Notes: generated from the sequence alone by a model not told the origin. DNA of 11,290 nt from Candidatus Benthicola azotiphorus (GCA_947581745.1 CANPVW010000280.1:1-11290); one strand, 5' to 3'; numbered from the stretch's first letter, positions 1 through 7,125 are shown. Translations and numbers: made by a program.

Positions 1-1
1 G

Positions 2-412
2 CTGGTGAAGGTCGTCGGCAAAGGTGGCAAGGAGCGAATCGTCCCCGTCGGCTCGCAGGCCCGGGCGGCTGTCTCGGAGTACCTTTCGCAGCGCAGTCGC
101 GTGTCGGCTCGCGAACCCCGGAAAGGTGAAGGGCGGCCGCTGTTCATCTCGCGTCGCGGCACCCGGATCTCACGCCGGCAGGTTCAGCGTTCCGTCAGCG
201 CGTGGCTGACCTGGGCGGCGCAGGGTGAGCGCCTCTCCGTGCATACGTTGAGGCATACCTTCGCGACTCACATGCTGGATCAGGGTGCCGACCTGATGGC
301 GGTGAAGGAGCTGCTGGGTCATTCCAGCCTCTCGACGACGCGGATCTACACGCACACGTCGAGAGAGAGGCTTGTGAAGGCCTATCGGCAGGCCCATCCA
401 CGGGCCGATTGA
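2..412 (+). CDS. xerC: Tyrosine recombinase XerC, C-terminal catalytic part (5' truncated by window edge)
   Basis: Site-specific tyrosine recombinase, probably the XerC partner that resolves chromosome dimers at dif. The frame is open from base 2 and the start lies upstream, so about 136 codons of the catalytic domain are visible. Counting from the GTG at 5: the beta-hairpin lysine lies in VVGKGGKER (K6), the H-x-x-R box is HTLRHTFATHML (H80, R83), the second histidine is in LLGHSSLSTT (H106), and the nucleophile is Y115 in RIYTH (codon 347-349). The first catalytic arginine and the N-terminal SAM-like domain are outside the window. XerC rather than XerD is preferred because xerC-hslV-hslU is a known gene order (codV-clpQ-clpY in Bacillus); sequence alone does not separate the two here. 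The stop is TGA at 410-412, 41 bp before hslV. No dif-like site was recognised nearby. Confidence 0.9.
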   Translation: MVKVVGKGGKERIVPVGSQARAAVSEYLSQRSRVSAREPRKGEGRPLFISRRGTRISRRQVQRSVSAWLTWAAQGERLSVHTLRHTFATHMLDQGADLMAVKELLGHSSLSTTRIYTHTSRERLVKAYRQAHPRAD

Positions 413-415
413 ACC

Positions 416-438
416 GAGCGGCGGCTGGACCGCCGCTC
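416..438 (+). other. Perfect 9-bp GC-rich hairpin in the xerC-hslV spacer
   Basis: GAGCGGCGG (416-424) and CCGCCGCTC (430-438) are exact reverse complements around the 5-nt loop CTGGA. The stem sits four bases after the xerC stop and ends just ahead of the hslV ribosome-binding site. No U-tract follows, so it is not a classical intrinsic terminator. It could attenuate transcription, protect the mRNA after processing, or affect access to the hslV ribosome-binding site. The pairing is seen in the sequence; any role is inference. Confidence 0.6.
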
Positions 439-442
439 TCGA

Positions 443-448
443 GAGGAG
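443..448 (+). promoter_or_regulatory. Shine-Dalgarno of hslV, decides GTG start at 454
   Basis: GAGGAG-type purine run (GAGAGGAG at 441-448) lies 5 nt before GTG 454. It supports this start over the in-frame TTG at 409, which overlaps the xerC stop, has no comparable site, and would place the 416-438 hairpin inside the coding region. Confidence 0.75.
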
Positions 449-453
449 CCATC

Positions 454-993
454 GTGAGCGTGGTGCGAGCGACGACCATTCTGTGCGTGCGGCGTGGCGA
501 CGACGTCGCGATCGGAGGAGACGGTCAGGTCACGATGAACGATACGGTGATGAAGGCCGGAGCGACCAAGGTACGGCGGATGAAGGGTGGCAAGATCCTC
601 GCCGGGTTCGCGGGTGGGGTCGCCGACGCGCTCACCCTGTTCGAGAAGTTCGAGTCGCAGCTGGAGCGCCACCCGGCGAACCTGATGCGGGCGGCCGTCG
701 AGCTGGCGAAGGACTGGCGTTCCGATCGTTACCTGCGCCGGCTGGAGGCCCTGATGATCGTGGCCGACGTCGAGCACATCCTTCTCGTCTCGGGCACCGG
801 CGAAGTGATCGAGCCCGACGACGGCGTGCTGGCCGTCGGATCCGGTGGGGCGTACGCCCTGGCCGCAGCGAGGGCCCTGATCGCCCACACCGAGCTTCCG
901 GTCACCGGGATCGTTCGTGAGGCCCTCGGGATAGCGGCCGGAATCTGCGTGTACACCAACTCGAACATAACCGTTCTGGAGCTCGGCGGATGA
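454..993 (+). CDS. hslV: ATP-dependent protease HslV (ClpQ), peptidase subunit
   Basis: Proteasome-related threonine peptidase that forms the cytoplasmic proteolytic chamber of the HslUV complex; HslU unfolds and feeds substrates. The 179-residue product starts at GTG 454 and reads MSVVRATTILCVRRG. The nucleophile is expected to be T7 after removal of a six-residue leader, and this T1 numbering places the conserved lysines K34 and K39 at mature positions 28 and 33, as in the family. Other hallmarks are GGDGQVT, KVRRM, AGFAGGVADALTLFEKFE, VSGTGEVIEPDDGVLAVGSGG and the C-terminal ICVYTNSNITVLEL. Length and ends are normal for HslV. The TGA stop (991-993) overlaps the hslU ATG (990-992), so the two are translationally coupled, fitting the need for both subunits. 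Confidence 0.97.
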   Translation: MSVVRATTILCVRRGDDVAIGGDGQVTMNDTVMKAGATKVRRMKGGKILAGFAGGVADALTLFEKFESQLERHPANLMRAAVELAKDWRSDRYLRRLEALMIVADVEHILLVSGTGEVIEPDDGVLAVGSGGAYALAAARALIAHTELPVTGIVREALGIAAGICVYTNSNITVLELGG

Positions 994-2456
994 CGATGCA
1001 GGGCGGCGTGGAGGATTCCGAGCAGTTCGCATCGCTGACCCCGCGCAGGGTCGTCGAGGAGCTGGACAAGTACATCGTCGGACAGGACGAGGCGAAGAAG
1101 GCCGTCGCGATCGCCCTGCGCAACCGCTGGCGCAGGCAGAACGTCGATCCCGAGCTCCGGGACGAGATCCTCCCGAACAACATCATCATGATCGGCCCGA
1201 CGGGGGTTGGAAAGACGGAGATCGCCCGTCGGCTGTCACGGCTCGCGGGGGCGCCATTCGTCAAGGTGGAGGCGTCGAAATTCACCGAGGTCGGCTACGT
1301 GGGCCGCGATGTCGAGTCCATGATCCGCGACCTCGTGGACATTTCCGTGAACCTCGTGCGCGGCGAGCGCGAGGACGAGTGCAGGGAGGTCGCGGCGGAC
1401 CGGGTGGAGGAACGCCTGCTCGATCTCCTGCTCCCACCGCTTGCCGACGGCGAGCGCGGCCCGGGTCCGACCGGCGCTGCCAGGGATCAGGATGGCCCGA
1501 GGACGTTCGTCGTCGGGAGCTCGGGAGCGCCTCAGCTGGAGCCAGTGGAAGGGGAGGGGTCGCTCGAGGGCCGTCGCCGGAGGACGAGGGAGAAGCTCCG
1601 CGACCTGCTGAAGGAAGGAAAGCTGGAGGACAGGGAAGTCGAGGTGGAGGTGACCGAGAGCTCCGTGCCGGCCCTGGATGCAGGCGCCATGGGCATGGAC
1701 GGCATGGACATCAACCTGGGCGAGATGCTCCAGGACATGCTTCCGAAACGCACCCGGCGGCGGTTGGTGAGCGTGGCGGAAGCACGGCGGATCCTCCTGT
1801 CCGAAGAGACGGACAAGCTCATCGACATGGACGAAGTGGTGGACGAGGCCGTCGCGCGGGCGGAGAACATGGGCATCGTCTTCCTGGATGAGCTGGACAA
1901 GGTGGCGGGCTCCCGGAGCGATCAGGGCCCCGATGTCTCACGGGAAGGTGTCCAGCGTGACCTCCTGCCGATCGTGGAGGGCTCCACCGTACAGACCCGC
2001 TACGGGATGGTGGGCACCGAGCACATCCTGTTCATCGCCGCGGGCGCGTTTCACGTTTCCCGCCCTTCCGATCTGATCCCCGAGCTGCAGGGCCGATTCC
2101 CGATCCGGGTCGAGCTCCACAGCCTGGGGGAGGAGGAATTCGTGCGCATTCTCCTCGAGCCCAAGAACGCCCTTCTCACCCAGTACAGCGCGCTCGTGGC
2201 CACCGAGGGAGCGGAGCTCGAGTTCACGGAGGACGGGATTCGGGAGATCGCCCGCATCGCGGCGGAGGTGAACCAGAGCCTGGAGAACATCGGGGCGCGA
2301 CGTCTTCACACCGTGCTGACGACACTTCTCGAGGAAGTCATGTTCGATCTTCCCGACGGCGAGGGTCCCCGGCGGTTCAGGATCGACGGTGCCAGGGTGC
2401 GCGAGCGGCTGGCGCGAATCGTCGAAGACGACGACCTTCGGCGGTACATTCTCTGA
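990..2456 (+). CDS. hslU: HslU (ClpY), AAA+ unfoldase subunit of HslUV
   Basis: AAA+ ATPase of the HslUV protease; a hexamer unfolds substrates and threads them into HslV. At 488 residues it is longer than E. coli HslU (443). Seen in order: the N-terminal LTPRRVVEELDKYIVGQDEAKKAVAIALRNR-type block (residues 16-46), Walker A GPTGVGKT (69-76), pore loop GYVG (102-105), a long I-domain (roughly 110-245), Walker B IVFLDE (296-301), the sensor-2 region GARRLHT (R437/R438), and the C-terminal tail ending DDLRRYIL, the segment that docks into HslV pockets. The extra length lies in a Gly/Pro/charged insert around residues 150-195 of the I-domain. The start ATG 990 overlaps the hslV stop; GGAG at 978-981 is correctly spaced 8 nt upstream. 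A second in-frame ATG at 996 is possible. Confidence 0.97.
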   Translation: MTMQGGVEDSEQFASLTPRRVVEELDKYIVGQDEAKKAVAIALRNRWRRQNVDPELRDEILPNNIIMIGPTGVGKTEIARRLSRLAGAPFVKVEASKFTEVGYVGRDVESMIRDLVDISVNLVRGEREDECREVAADRVEERLLDLLLPPLADGERGPGPTGAARDQDGPRTFVVGSSGAPQLEPVEGEGSLEGRRRRTREKLRDLLKEGKLEDREVEVEVTESSVPALDAGAMGMDGMDINLGEMLQDMLPKRTRRRLVSVAEARRILLSEETDKLIDMDEVVDEAVARAENMGIVFLDELDKVAGSRSDQGPDVSREGVQRDLLPIVEGSTVQTRYGMVGTEHILFIAAGAFHVSRPSDLIPELQGRFPIRVELHSLGEEEFVRILLEPKNALLTQYSALVATEGAELEFTEDGIREIARIAAEVNQSLENIGARRLHTVLTTLLEEVMFDLPDGEGPRRFRIDGARVRERLARIVEDDDLRRYIL

Positions 2457-2523
2457 CCGATACGGAACAAGTCCGGTTCCGGCCATGCGTCGGACCGGAA
2501 TGGAAAGGAATCAGGCGGCTATC

Positions 2524-3630
2524 ATGAGTGAACTCAAGCGCACGCCGCTGTATGAAGCGCACGTGGCTCTGGGAGCCAAGATCGTCCCTTTCGCCGGCTT
2601 CGAGATGCCCGTGCAGTATCCGACCGGGATCACCCGCGAACACACGGCCGTGCGGACTTCCGCGGGCATGTTCGATGTATCCCACATGGGCGAGTTCCTG
2701 GTGGAGGGTCCCGGGGCCCTGGCTTTCGTATCGTACGTCACGACCAACGACCCGGCCCTCCTGTCTCTCGGGCAGGTGCAGTACAGCGTGTTCTGTCTGC
2801 AGGATGGAGGGATCGTCGACGACCTGCTGGTCTACCGGATGGGCGAGCAGCGATTCCGCCTCGTGGTCAACGGGGCGAACATCGACAAGGACTGGGCGCA
2901 CGTGGCCGGCCTCGCCGGTGACTTCGACGTCGAGCTCTCCAACGAGAGCGACGACATCGGCCTGATCGCCCTCCAGGGGCCGTCCGCGGAGGCGATACTG
3001 CAGCCGCTCGTGGACGTCGAACTCGCCCCCATCGGCTTCTACTGGTTCGCGGAAGGCCACGTGGACGGGGTGCCCGGCATCATCAGCCGCACCGGCTACA
3101 CCGGTGAGGCGGGCTTCGAGCTGTATCTGCCGCCGGAGGCGACGCGCGCCGTCTGGGACCGCCTGCTCGAGGTCGGGGGGGAGCGCGGACTGATCCCCGC
3201 CGGACTCGGGTCGCGCGACTCGCTGCGCCTGGAGATGGGGTACGCGCTTTACGGGAACGACATCGACGAGCACACGACACCCCTGGAAGCCGGCCTTTCC
3301 TGGCTGGTCAAGCTGGGCAAGGACTCCTTCGTGGGGCAGGACGCTCTTCGCGCCCAGAAGGAAGAGGGGCTTTCCCGCAGGCTTCGCGGCTTCCGTCTCG
3401 CGGAACGCGGATTCCCGCGCCCCGGGTACGACGTGATCTTCCGTGGCGCGGCCGTTGGCCCGGTGCGCAGCGGCACGCTCAGCCCGTCACTGGGCGCCGG
3501 GATCGGAACCGTGTACCTGCCTGCGGAAGCGAAAGCGGGTGATCCGGTAAGCGTCCGGATCCGCGACCGTGACATCCCCGGGGAGGTCGTTCCGATGCCG
3601 TTCTACGATGGCGGGTCTCTCCGCAGGTGA
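2524..3630 (+). CDS. gcvT: Aminomethyltransferase, glycine cleavage system T protein
   Basis: T protein of the glycine cleavage system: moves the methylene group from the aminomethyl-lipoyl arm of H protein to tetrahydrofolate, releasing ammonia. The 368-residue product starts at ATG 2524 (MSELKRTPLYEAHVALGAK), which matches the usual GcvT N terminus. The frame is open further upstream, including ATG 2500, but those codons show no family similarity. Hallmarks: VPFAGFEMPVQY, MFDVSHMGEF, the conserved Asp pair D99-D100 in GGIVDDLLVYR, RTGYTGEAGFELY (189-201), GLGSRDSLRLEMG (from residue 227), and the C-terminal SGTLSPSLGAGIGTVYLP barrel. AGGCGG at 2513-2518 can serve as ribosome-binding site. 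gcvH and gcvP are not in the window, so the other subunits must be encoded elsewhere. The stop overlaps the next start by 4 bp (GTGA). Confidence 0.96.
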   Translation: MSELKRTPLYEAHVALGAKIVPFAGFEMPVQYPTGITREHTAVRTSAGMFDVSHMGEFLVEGPGALAFVSYVTTNDPALLSLGQVQYSVFCLQDGGIVDDLLVYRMGEQRFRLVVNGANIDKDWAHVAGLAGDFDVELSNESDDIGLIALQGPSAEAILQPLVDVELAPIGFYWFAEGHVDGVPGIISRTGYTGEAGFELYLPPEATRAVWDRLLEVGGERGLIPAGLGSRDSLRLEMGYALYGNDIDEHTTPLEAGLSWLVKLGKDSFVGQDALRAQKEEGLSRRLRGFRLAERGFPRPGYDVIFRGAAVGPVRSGTLSPSLGAGIGTVYLPAEAKAGDPVSVRIRDRDIPGEVVPMPFYDGGSLRR

Positions 3631-4127
3631 CCGCGCGAGGGATGATGAGGGTAGGGCTCCTGACGGTATCCGACGGCGTGGCGGCTGGAACGAGACAAGA
3701 CGCATCGGGGGCGGTCATCGAGGATTGGATCCACGCCCGCGGTTATCGCCTGGCCGCCCGTTTCGCCGTGCCCGATGAGACGGGCCCGATCACCAGCGCG
3801 CTGATCCGTCTGTGCGACGAGGAACAGTGCGATCTGCTCCTCACTACGGGCGGAACGGGCCTCACGGCAAGGGACGTGACGCCTGAAGCCACCCTCGCCG
3901 CCCTCGACAGGCTCGCCCCGGGGATCGCGGAGGCGATCCGGGTGGATGGTCTGGTCAAGACGCCGCGGGCGGCCCTGGGCCGCGGGACGGCCGGCGTACG
4001 AGGCTCGACGCTGATCGTGAACCTGCCGGGCAGCCCCGCGGGGGTGACCGACGGCCTTCAGGTTCTCGAGGCCGTCGTGGACCACGCCGTGGACCTCGTT
4101 CGCGGCACCTTCACGTCTCACGACTGA
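3627..4127 (+). CDS. MogA/MoaB-family molybdopterin adenylyltransferase-like protein
   Basis: Small MoCF-biosynthesis-domain protein of the MogA/MoaB family, which adenylylates molybdopterin before molybdate insertion. The 166-residue product is a single domain: the first strand VGLLTVSDG (residues 9-17), the nucleotide/molybdopterin signature TTGGTGLTARDVTPE (73-87), and IVNLPGSPAG with the LPGSP turn at 133-137. Length fits stand-alone MogA or MoaB, not the MoeA/gephyrin fusions. I cannot tell MogA from MoaB with confidence, so no symbol is given. The start used is GTG 3627, overlapping the gcvT stop; ATG 3642 or ATG 3645 are real alternatives that would remove only 5 or 6 residues. It lies between gcvT and a sigma-54 activator, with no other cofactor genes nearby. 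Confidence 0.9.
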   Translation: MTARGMMRVGLLTVSDGVAAGTRQDASGAVIEDWIHARGYRLAARFAVPDETGPITSALIRLCDEEQCDLLLTTGGTGLTARDVTPEATLAALDRLAPGIAEAIRVDGLVKTPRAALGRGTAGVRGSTLIVNLPGSPAGVTDGLQVLEAVVDHAVDLVRGTFTSHD

Positions 4128-4129
4128 GC

Positions 4130-4134
4130 GGAGG
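4130..4134 (+). promoter_or_regulatory. Shine-Dalgarno supporting TTG start at 4142
   Basis: GGAGG sits 7 nt before TTG 4142, just after the TGA (4125-4127) of the preceding gene. This strong site is the main reason to accept the rare TTG start; the resulting protein begins with a natural first beta strand (ARVFVVMG). Confidence 0.75.
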
Positions 4135-4141
4135 CACATTC

Positions 4142-5767
4142 TTGGCGCGAGTCTTCGTCGTGATGGGCGATCTGGAGAGCGCCGTCGCCGTTCGCGAAGC
4201 AGCGGAGGCCGACGGTCACGTGGTGGAGATCGTCGAGTCCCCCGGCGACATCGAAAACCGCCTGCGATCGGATGGTGAAGAGTCGGCCGTGGTGCTCACG
4301 GGGAGATTCGACGAGACCGTGGCATCGACTCTCGCACGCGTCTTCTCGGGGGCCATTCCGAGGCCGCCGTTGCTGGCGGTCGTGCCCGAGCCGGATCCCG
4401 AAGAGCGTCGGCATATCGCCCGGTTGTTCGATCTCGACGAGGCCATACTCGCACCGCCCGATTCCGACGAGATACAGGTGGCGCTGCGAAACCAGCTGGA
4501 CCGCTACCGACTCCAGGTCGAATCCGGGATCGTCGGTCGGACGGAGTCGATCCGTGAGGTCCTGGACCGCATCATCCTGATCGCGCCTGTCAACTCGACG
4601 GTCCTCATCACGGGAGAGAGCGGGACGGGGAAGGAGCTGGCCGCGCGGGCCATCCATCTTCTGTCGCCGCGCCGCAGCCGTCCCTTCATCGCGATGAACT
4701 GCGCCGCCGTTCCGGAATCGCTGCTCGAGTCCGAGCTCTTCGGGCACGAGAAGGGCGCGTTCACCGGGGCCACCTCTCGGCGCCGCGGGATGTTCGAGCT
4801 GGCCGACGGAGGGACGTTGCTGCTGGACGAGATCGGCGAGATGCCCCTGCAACTGCAGACGCGCTTCCTGCGCGTCCTGGAGGCGCGCCGGTTCATGAGG
4901 GTCGGCGGGGACGTGGAGATCCAGGTGGACGTGCGAGTGATCGCCGCCACGAACCAGGATCTACGAGAGGCTGTGCGCCATGGCAGCTTCCGGCGGGACC
5001 TGTACTACAGACTCAACGTCCTTCACCTGGAGCTCCCGCCGCTCCGACAGCGGAAGCCGGACATTCCGATTCTGGTGCGGTACTTCATCGGCGAGGTGAG
5101 CGAGCAACACGAGCGCGAGTTCAAGGGGCTGGCGCCCGAAGCGGTGCAGATCCTGCTCGAATACGACTGGCCGGGGAACGTGAGGGAGCTGCGCAACCTG
5201 GTCGAGTCGATGGTCGTCCTGGCCCCAGGCTCGGTCATCCGCGCCGTCGACATCCCACCCGAGATCCGTTCGGGAACCGGAAGGTCGCTGCTTCCGATCT
5301 CCACGATCGATTCCACCTCCGGTCTGCTGCCCGCGGTCGGCGACGACGTCGGCGTGGCGGCTCGCATTCCCCAGATGGAGTTCATCTTCCGCACCCTGGT
5401 CGAGATGAAGATGGATCTCGAGGACCTGAGGACGGAATTCGAGCGGTACCGGGGCCGCTACCCGGGGCTGGCCCGAGACGAGTCCGTCGTCGACCTGGAG
5501 GTCGAGCCGATCGAGATCTCGGGCGGCAACGGCCACGCCGACCCGGAGGACCGGGCGCCGGAATCAGGCGCCACCCTGCTGCTCACGCCCGACATGACGA
5601 TGAACGATGTCGAGCGCGAGGTGATCCGGATCGCACTGGACGAGATGAACGGGAACCGACGCAGAGCGGCCGAACGCCTGGGCATCGGCGAGAGGACCCT
5701 GTACCGCAAGCTGCGCCAGTACGACCTGGACGGTCGGGCCGAGGGCGAGGAGCAGGAACGGGGCTGA
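4142..5767 (+). CDS. Sigma-54-dependent transcriptional activator (NtrC family) with degenerate receiver domain
   Basis: 541-residue bacterial enhancer-binding protein that would remodel sigma-54 RNA polymerase by ATP hydrolysis. Domains in order: a receiver-like fold (about 1-120); AAA+ core with Walker A GESGTGKE (158-165), sigma-54 contact loop GAFTGA (205-210), Walker B TLLLDE (225-230), sensor I VRVIAATNQD, arginine-finger region FRRDLYYRLN (283-292) and sensor II WPGNVREL (343-350); a long linker (about 370-485) with a likely helical segment near 410-436; and a Fis-type helix-turn-helix (506-524). The receiver lacks the expected features: no Asp at the end of strand 3 (AVVLTGRF, residues 49-56), no Lys in strand 5 (EAILAPP), and a reduced acidic patch in strand 1 (VVMGD). 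So the ATPase looks fully active but phosphorylation control is unlikely. No partner kinase is visible. Targets are unknown; no sigma-54 promoter was recognised in the window. Confidence 0.92.
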   Translation: MARVFVVMGDLESAVAVREAAEADGHVVEIVESPGDIENRLRSDGEESAVVLTGRFDETVASTLARVFSGAIPRPPLLAVVPEPDPEERRHIARLFDLDEAILAPPDSDEIQVALRNQLDRYRLQVESGIVGRTESIREVLDRIILIAPVNSTVLITGESGTGKELAARAIHLLSPRRSRPFIAMNCAAVPESLLESELFGHEKGAFTGATSRRRGMFELADGGTLLLDEIGEMPLQLQTRFLRVLEARRFMRVGGDVEIQVDVRVIAATNQDLREAVRHGSFRRDLYYRLNVLHLELPPLRQRKPDIPILVRYFIGEVSEQHEREFKGLAPEAVQILLEYDWPGNVRELRNLVESMVVLAPGSVIRAVDIPPEIRSGTGRSLLPISTIDSTSGLLPAVGDDVGVAARIPQMEFIFRTLVEMKMDLEDLRTEFERYRGRYPGLARDESVVDLEVEPIEISGGNGHADPEDRAPESGATLLLTPDMTMNDVEREVIRIALDEMNGNRRRAAERLGIGERTLYRKLRQYDLDGRAEGEEQERG

Positions 5768-5782
5768 TCCTCTTGCCGGCGC

Positions 5783-6490
5783 CTACCGTGTGTCCGGGAC
5801 TACCCGTGCCATCACCTTGGCGAGCTCGTTGTCCAGCACCAGGCGGATGCCGGACCACCGTCCGCTCCGGCTTCCCTCGTATTCCACTTCGAGCGGCAGG
5901 TCCAGGTCGATGTCGCTCTCGAACAGGTAGAGTGCCACCTGACTCTCCTGCTGGCGCAGCCGCTCGCGGTTGAAATCCGGCGTGACCGCGATGATGTCGA
6001 ACGGCCGGAACACCTGGTTCTGGGCGCGGATCTGCAGGTCGTAAGGCTCGTACGTACTCTCGACGGCCCGGGTGTAATACGACACGAAGAGAACCAGGGG
6101 CCAGCCGCGCTCGCCACCCCGGCGTGCACGATCGAGAATCTGCTCGCCGCGCGAGACCTTGTAGCCGTTCAGGCGTCGGTACGTGTCCGGCGCCGTCATC
6201 CTGATCACCCACTCGGTGAGCGGCGCGACCTTGATGAGGAGCCTGCCTTCCGTCACCTCCAGGGGGATCGTGATGTCGTCCTGCGTGAGCGTGCCGTAGC
6301 CGGCGGGCGGAAGGGGACGAGCTCCAGGGATCTCGAGAGACTCGTTCCATCCATCCGCCGGGTTCTGGGCCATCGCGGGTCCAGCGCCGACGGGAGATTC
6401 GGGAGCCGGTGCACCGCTGCAGGCCGCTGCGGCGAGCGCCACGAACACCCCGAACGTGCGCTTCGCGAATCGTACGGGAGTGGTCCTCAC
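5783..6490 (-). CDS. Putative lipoprotein of unknown function
   Basis: I do not recognise this 235-residue protein. Its N terminus is a type II signal peptide: basic n-region (R2, R7, K10, R11), hydrophobic FGVFVALAAAA, and lipobox cysteine C24 followed by SGAP, so the mature protein should be lipid-anchored to a membrane facing the periplasm. A Pro/Ala/Gly-rich linker (about 25-60) leads into one globular region of alternating hydrophobic strands, with charged stretches such as RARRGGERGW and DFNRERLRQQE. No catalytic motif, transmembrane segment or repeat is visible. The start is GTG 6490, overlapping the engB TGA (6487-6489) by 4 bp, which implies translational coupling with engB. It is the last gene of the leftward operon; its stop lies 15 bp from that of the convergent activator gene. 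Gene reality is supported by the signal peptide and the overlap; function is open. Confidence 0.8.
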   Translation of the reverse strand: MRTTPVRFAKRTFGVFVALAAAACSGAPAPESPVGAGPAMAQNPADGWNESLEIPGARPLPPAGYGTLTQDDITIPLEVTEGRLLIKVAPLTEWVIRMTAPDTYRRLNGYKVSRGEQILDRARRGGERGWPLVLFVSYYTRAVESTYEPYDLQIRAQNQVFRPFDIIAVTPDFNRERLRQQESQVALYLFESDIDLDLPLEVEYEGSRSGRWSGIRLVLDNELAKVMARVVPDTR

Positions 6491-7125
6491 GTTGCCTCCG
6501 TTGGCTCGAATGGGTCCGGGCTGAACAGAGCGAAGATGCTCTCGACCAGCGAGTCGAGGCCTTCGCGTGTACGGGCCGAGGTCGCCAGGACCTGGTCCGC
6601 CGGCGCCCCGAGGTCACGCCGCACGGTATCCAGAGCCGCCCGTCGTCCTGACCGATTCAGTTTGTCGATCTTGGTCAGGACGTACAGGACAGGCGTCTCC
6701 CGCTCCGCCAGGAACGACAGTAGCCGTCGATCCGCCGGGAGGACGCCGCGCCGCGCGTCCATTAGGACGACGACGCCCTCCAGTCGCGCGTTGTCTCCCA
6801 AGAACTCCTCGATCAACGCGGGCCAGCGATCGCGCAGCTCCTCCGGGGCCCGGGCGTATCCGTAACCGGGAAGGTCAACGAGGAAGAACTCCCCGTTGAC
6901 TTCGTAGAAGTTGATCTCCCGCGTTTTTCCGGGGGTCTGCGATACGCGGGCGAGCTTCTTTCGACCGAGGACGGCGTTGATCAGGCTGGATTTTCCGCAG
7001 TTCGAGCGGCCGGCGACCGCCACCTGCCGGAGGTCGCCCGGCGGGGCCTGGTTCGCGTTGCCTATGGCACCGGCGAACTCGACACGCTTGATCCGAGGCG
7101 GCGATTCAACGGGGTCGGGCTTCAA
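6487..7125 (-). CDS. engB: Ribosome biogenesis GTP-binding protein EngB (YsxC/YihA)
   Basis: Small TRAFAC-class GTPase needed for late assembly of the large ribosomal subunit. The 212-residue product has all G motifs: G1 GRSNCGKSS (39-47), the G2 region TPGKTREINFYEVN (64-77), G3 DLPGYGYA (84-91), G4 TKIDK (151-155) and G5 TSA (182-184). The signature Cys in place of Val within G1 is a mild variant. The start is taken as TTG 7125, 7 bp after the clpX stop; it has no strong Shine-Dalgarno, and no ATG, GTG or TTG codon appears in the next 17 codons before the conserved core, so translation may depend on coupling to clpX. The position downstream of clpX recalls tig-clpX-lonB-lonA-ysxC of Bacillus, but no lon gene is present here. 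Confidence 0.95.
   Translation of the reverse strand: MKPDPVESPPRIKRVEFAGAIGNANQAPPGDLRQVAVAGRSNCGKSSLINAVLGRKKLARVSQTPGKTREINFYEVNGEFFLVDLPGYGYARAPEELRDRWPALIEEFLGDNARLEGVVVLMDARRGVLPADRRLLSFLAERETPVLYVLTKIDKLNRSGRRAALDTVRRDLGAPADQVLATSARTREGLDSLVESIFALFSPDPFEPTEAT

Noticed and set aside
1..412. Mobile-element integrase rather than a housekeeping recombinase
   Set aside because: The position directly before hslVU matches the conserved xerC locus, and no attachment repeats, phage genes or tRNA junction are seen beside it.
409..453. Earlier TTG start for HslV
   Set aside because: It has no ribosome-binding site, includes the 416-438 hairpin, and would add 15 residues to a protein whose mature N terminus is the Thr at codon 472-474.
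2457..2523. Glycine riboswitch upstream of gcvT
   Set aside because: The spacer is only 67 bp, too short for a glycine aptamer with expression platform. Only a weak TTCCGG/CCGGAA pairing (2477-2482 with 2495-2500) is seen.
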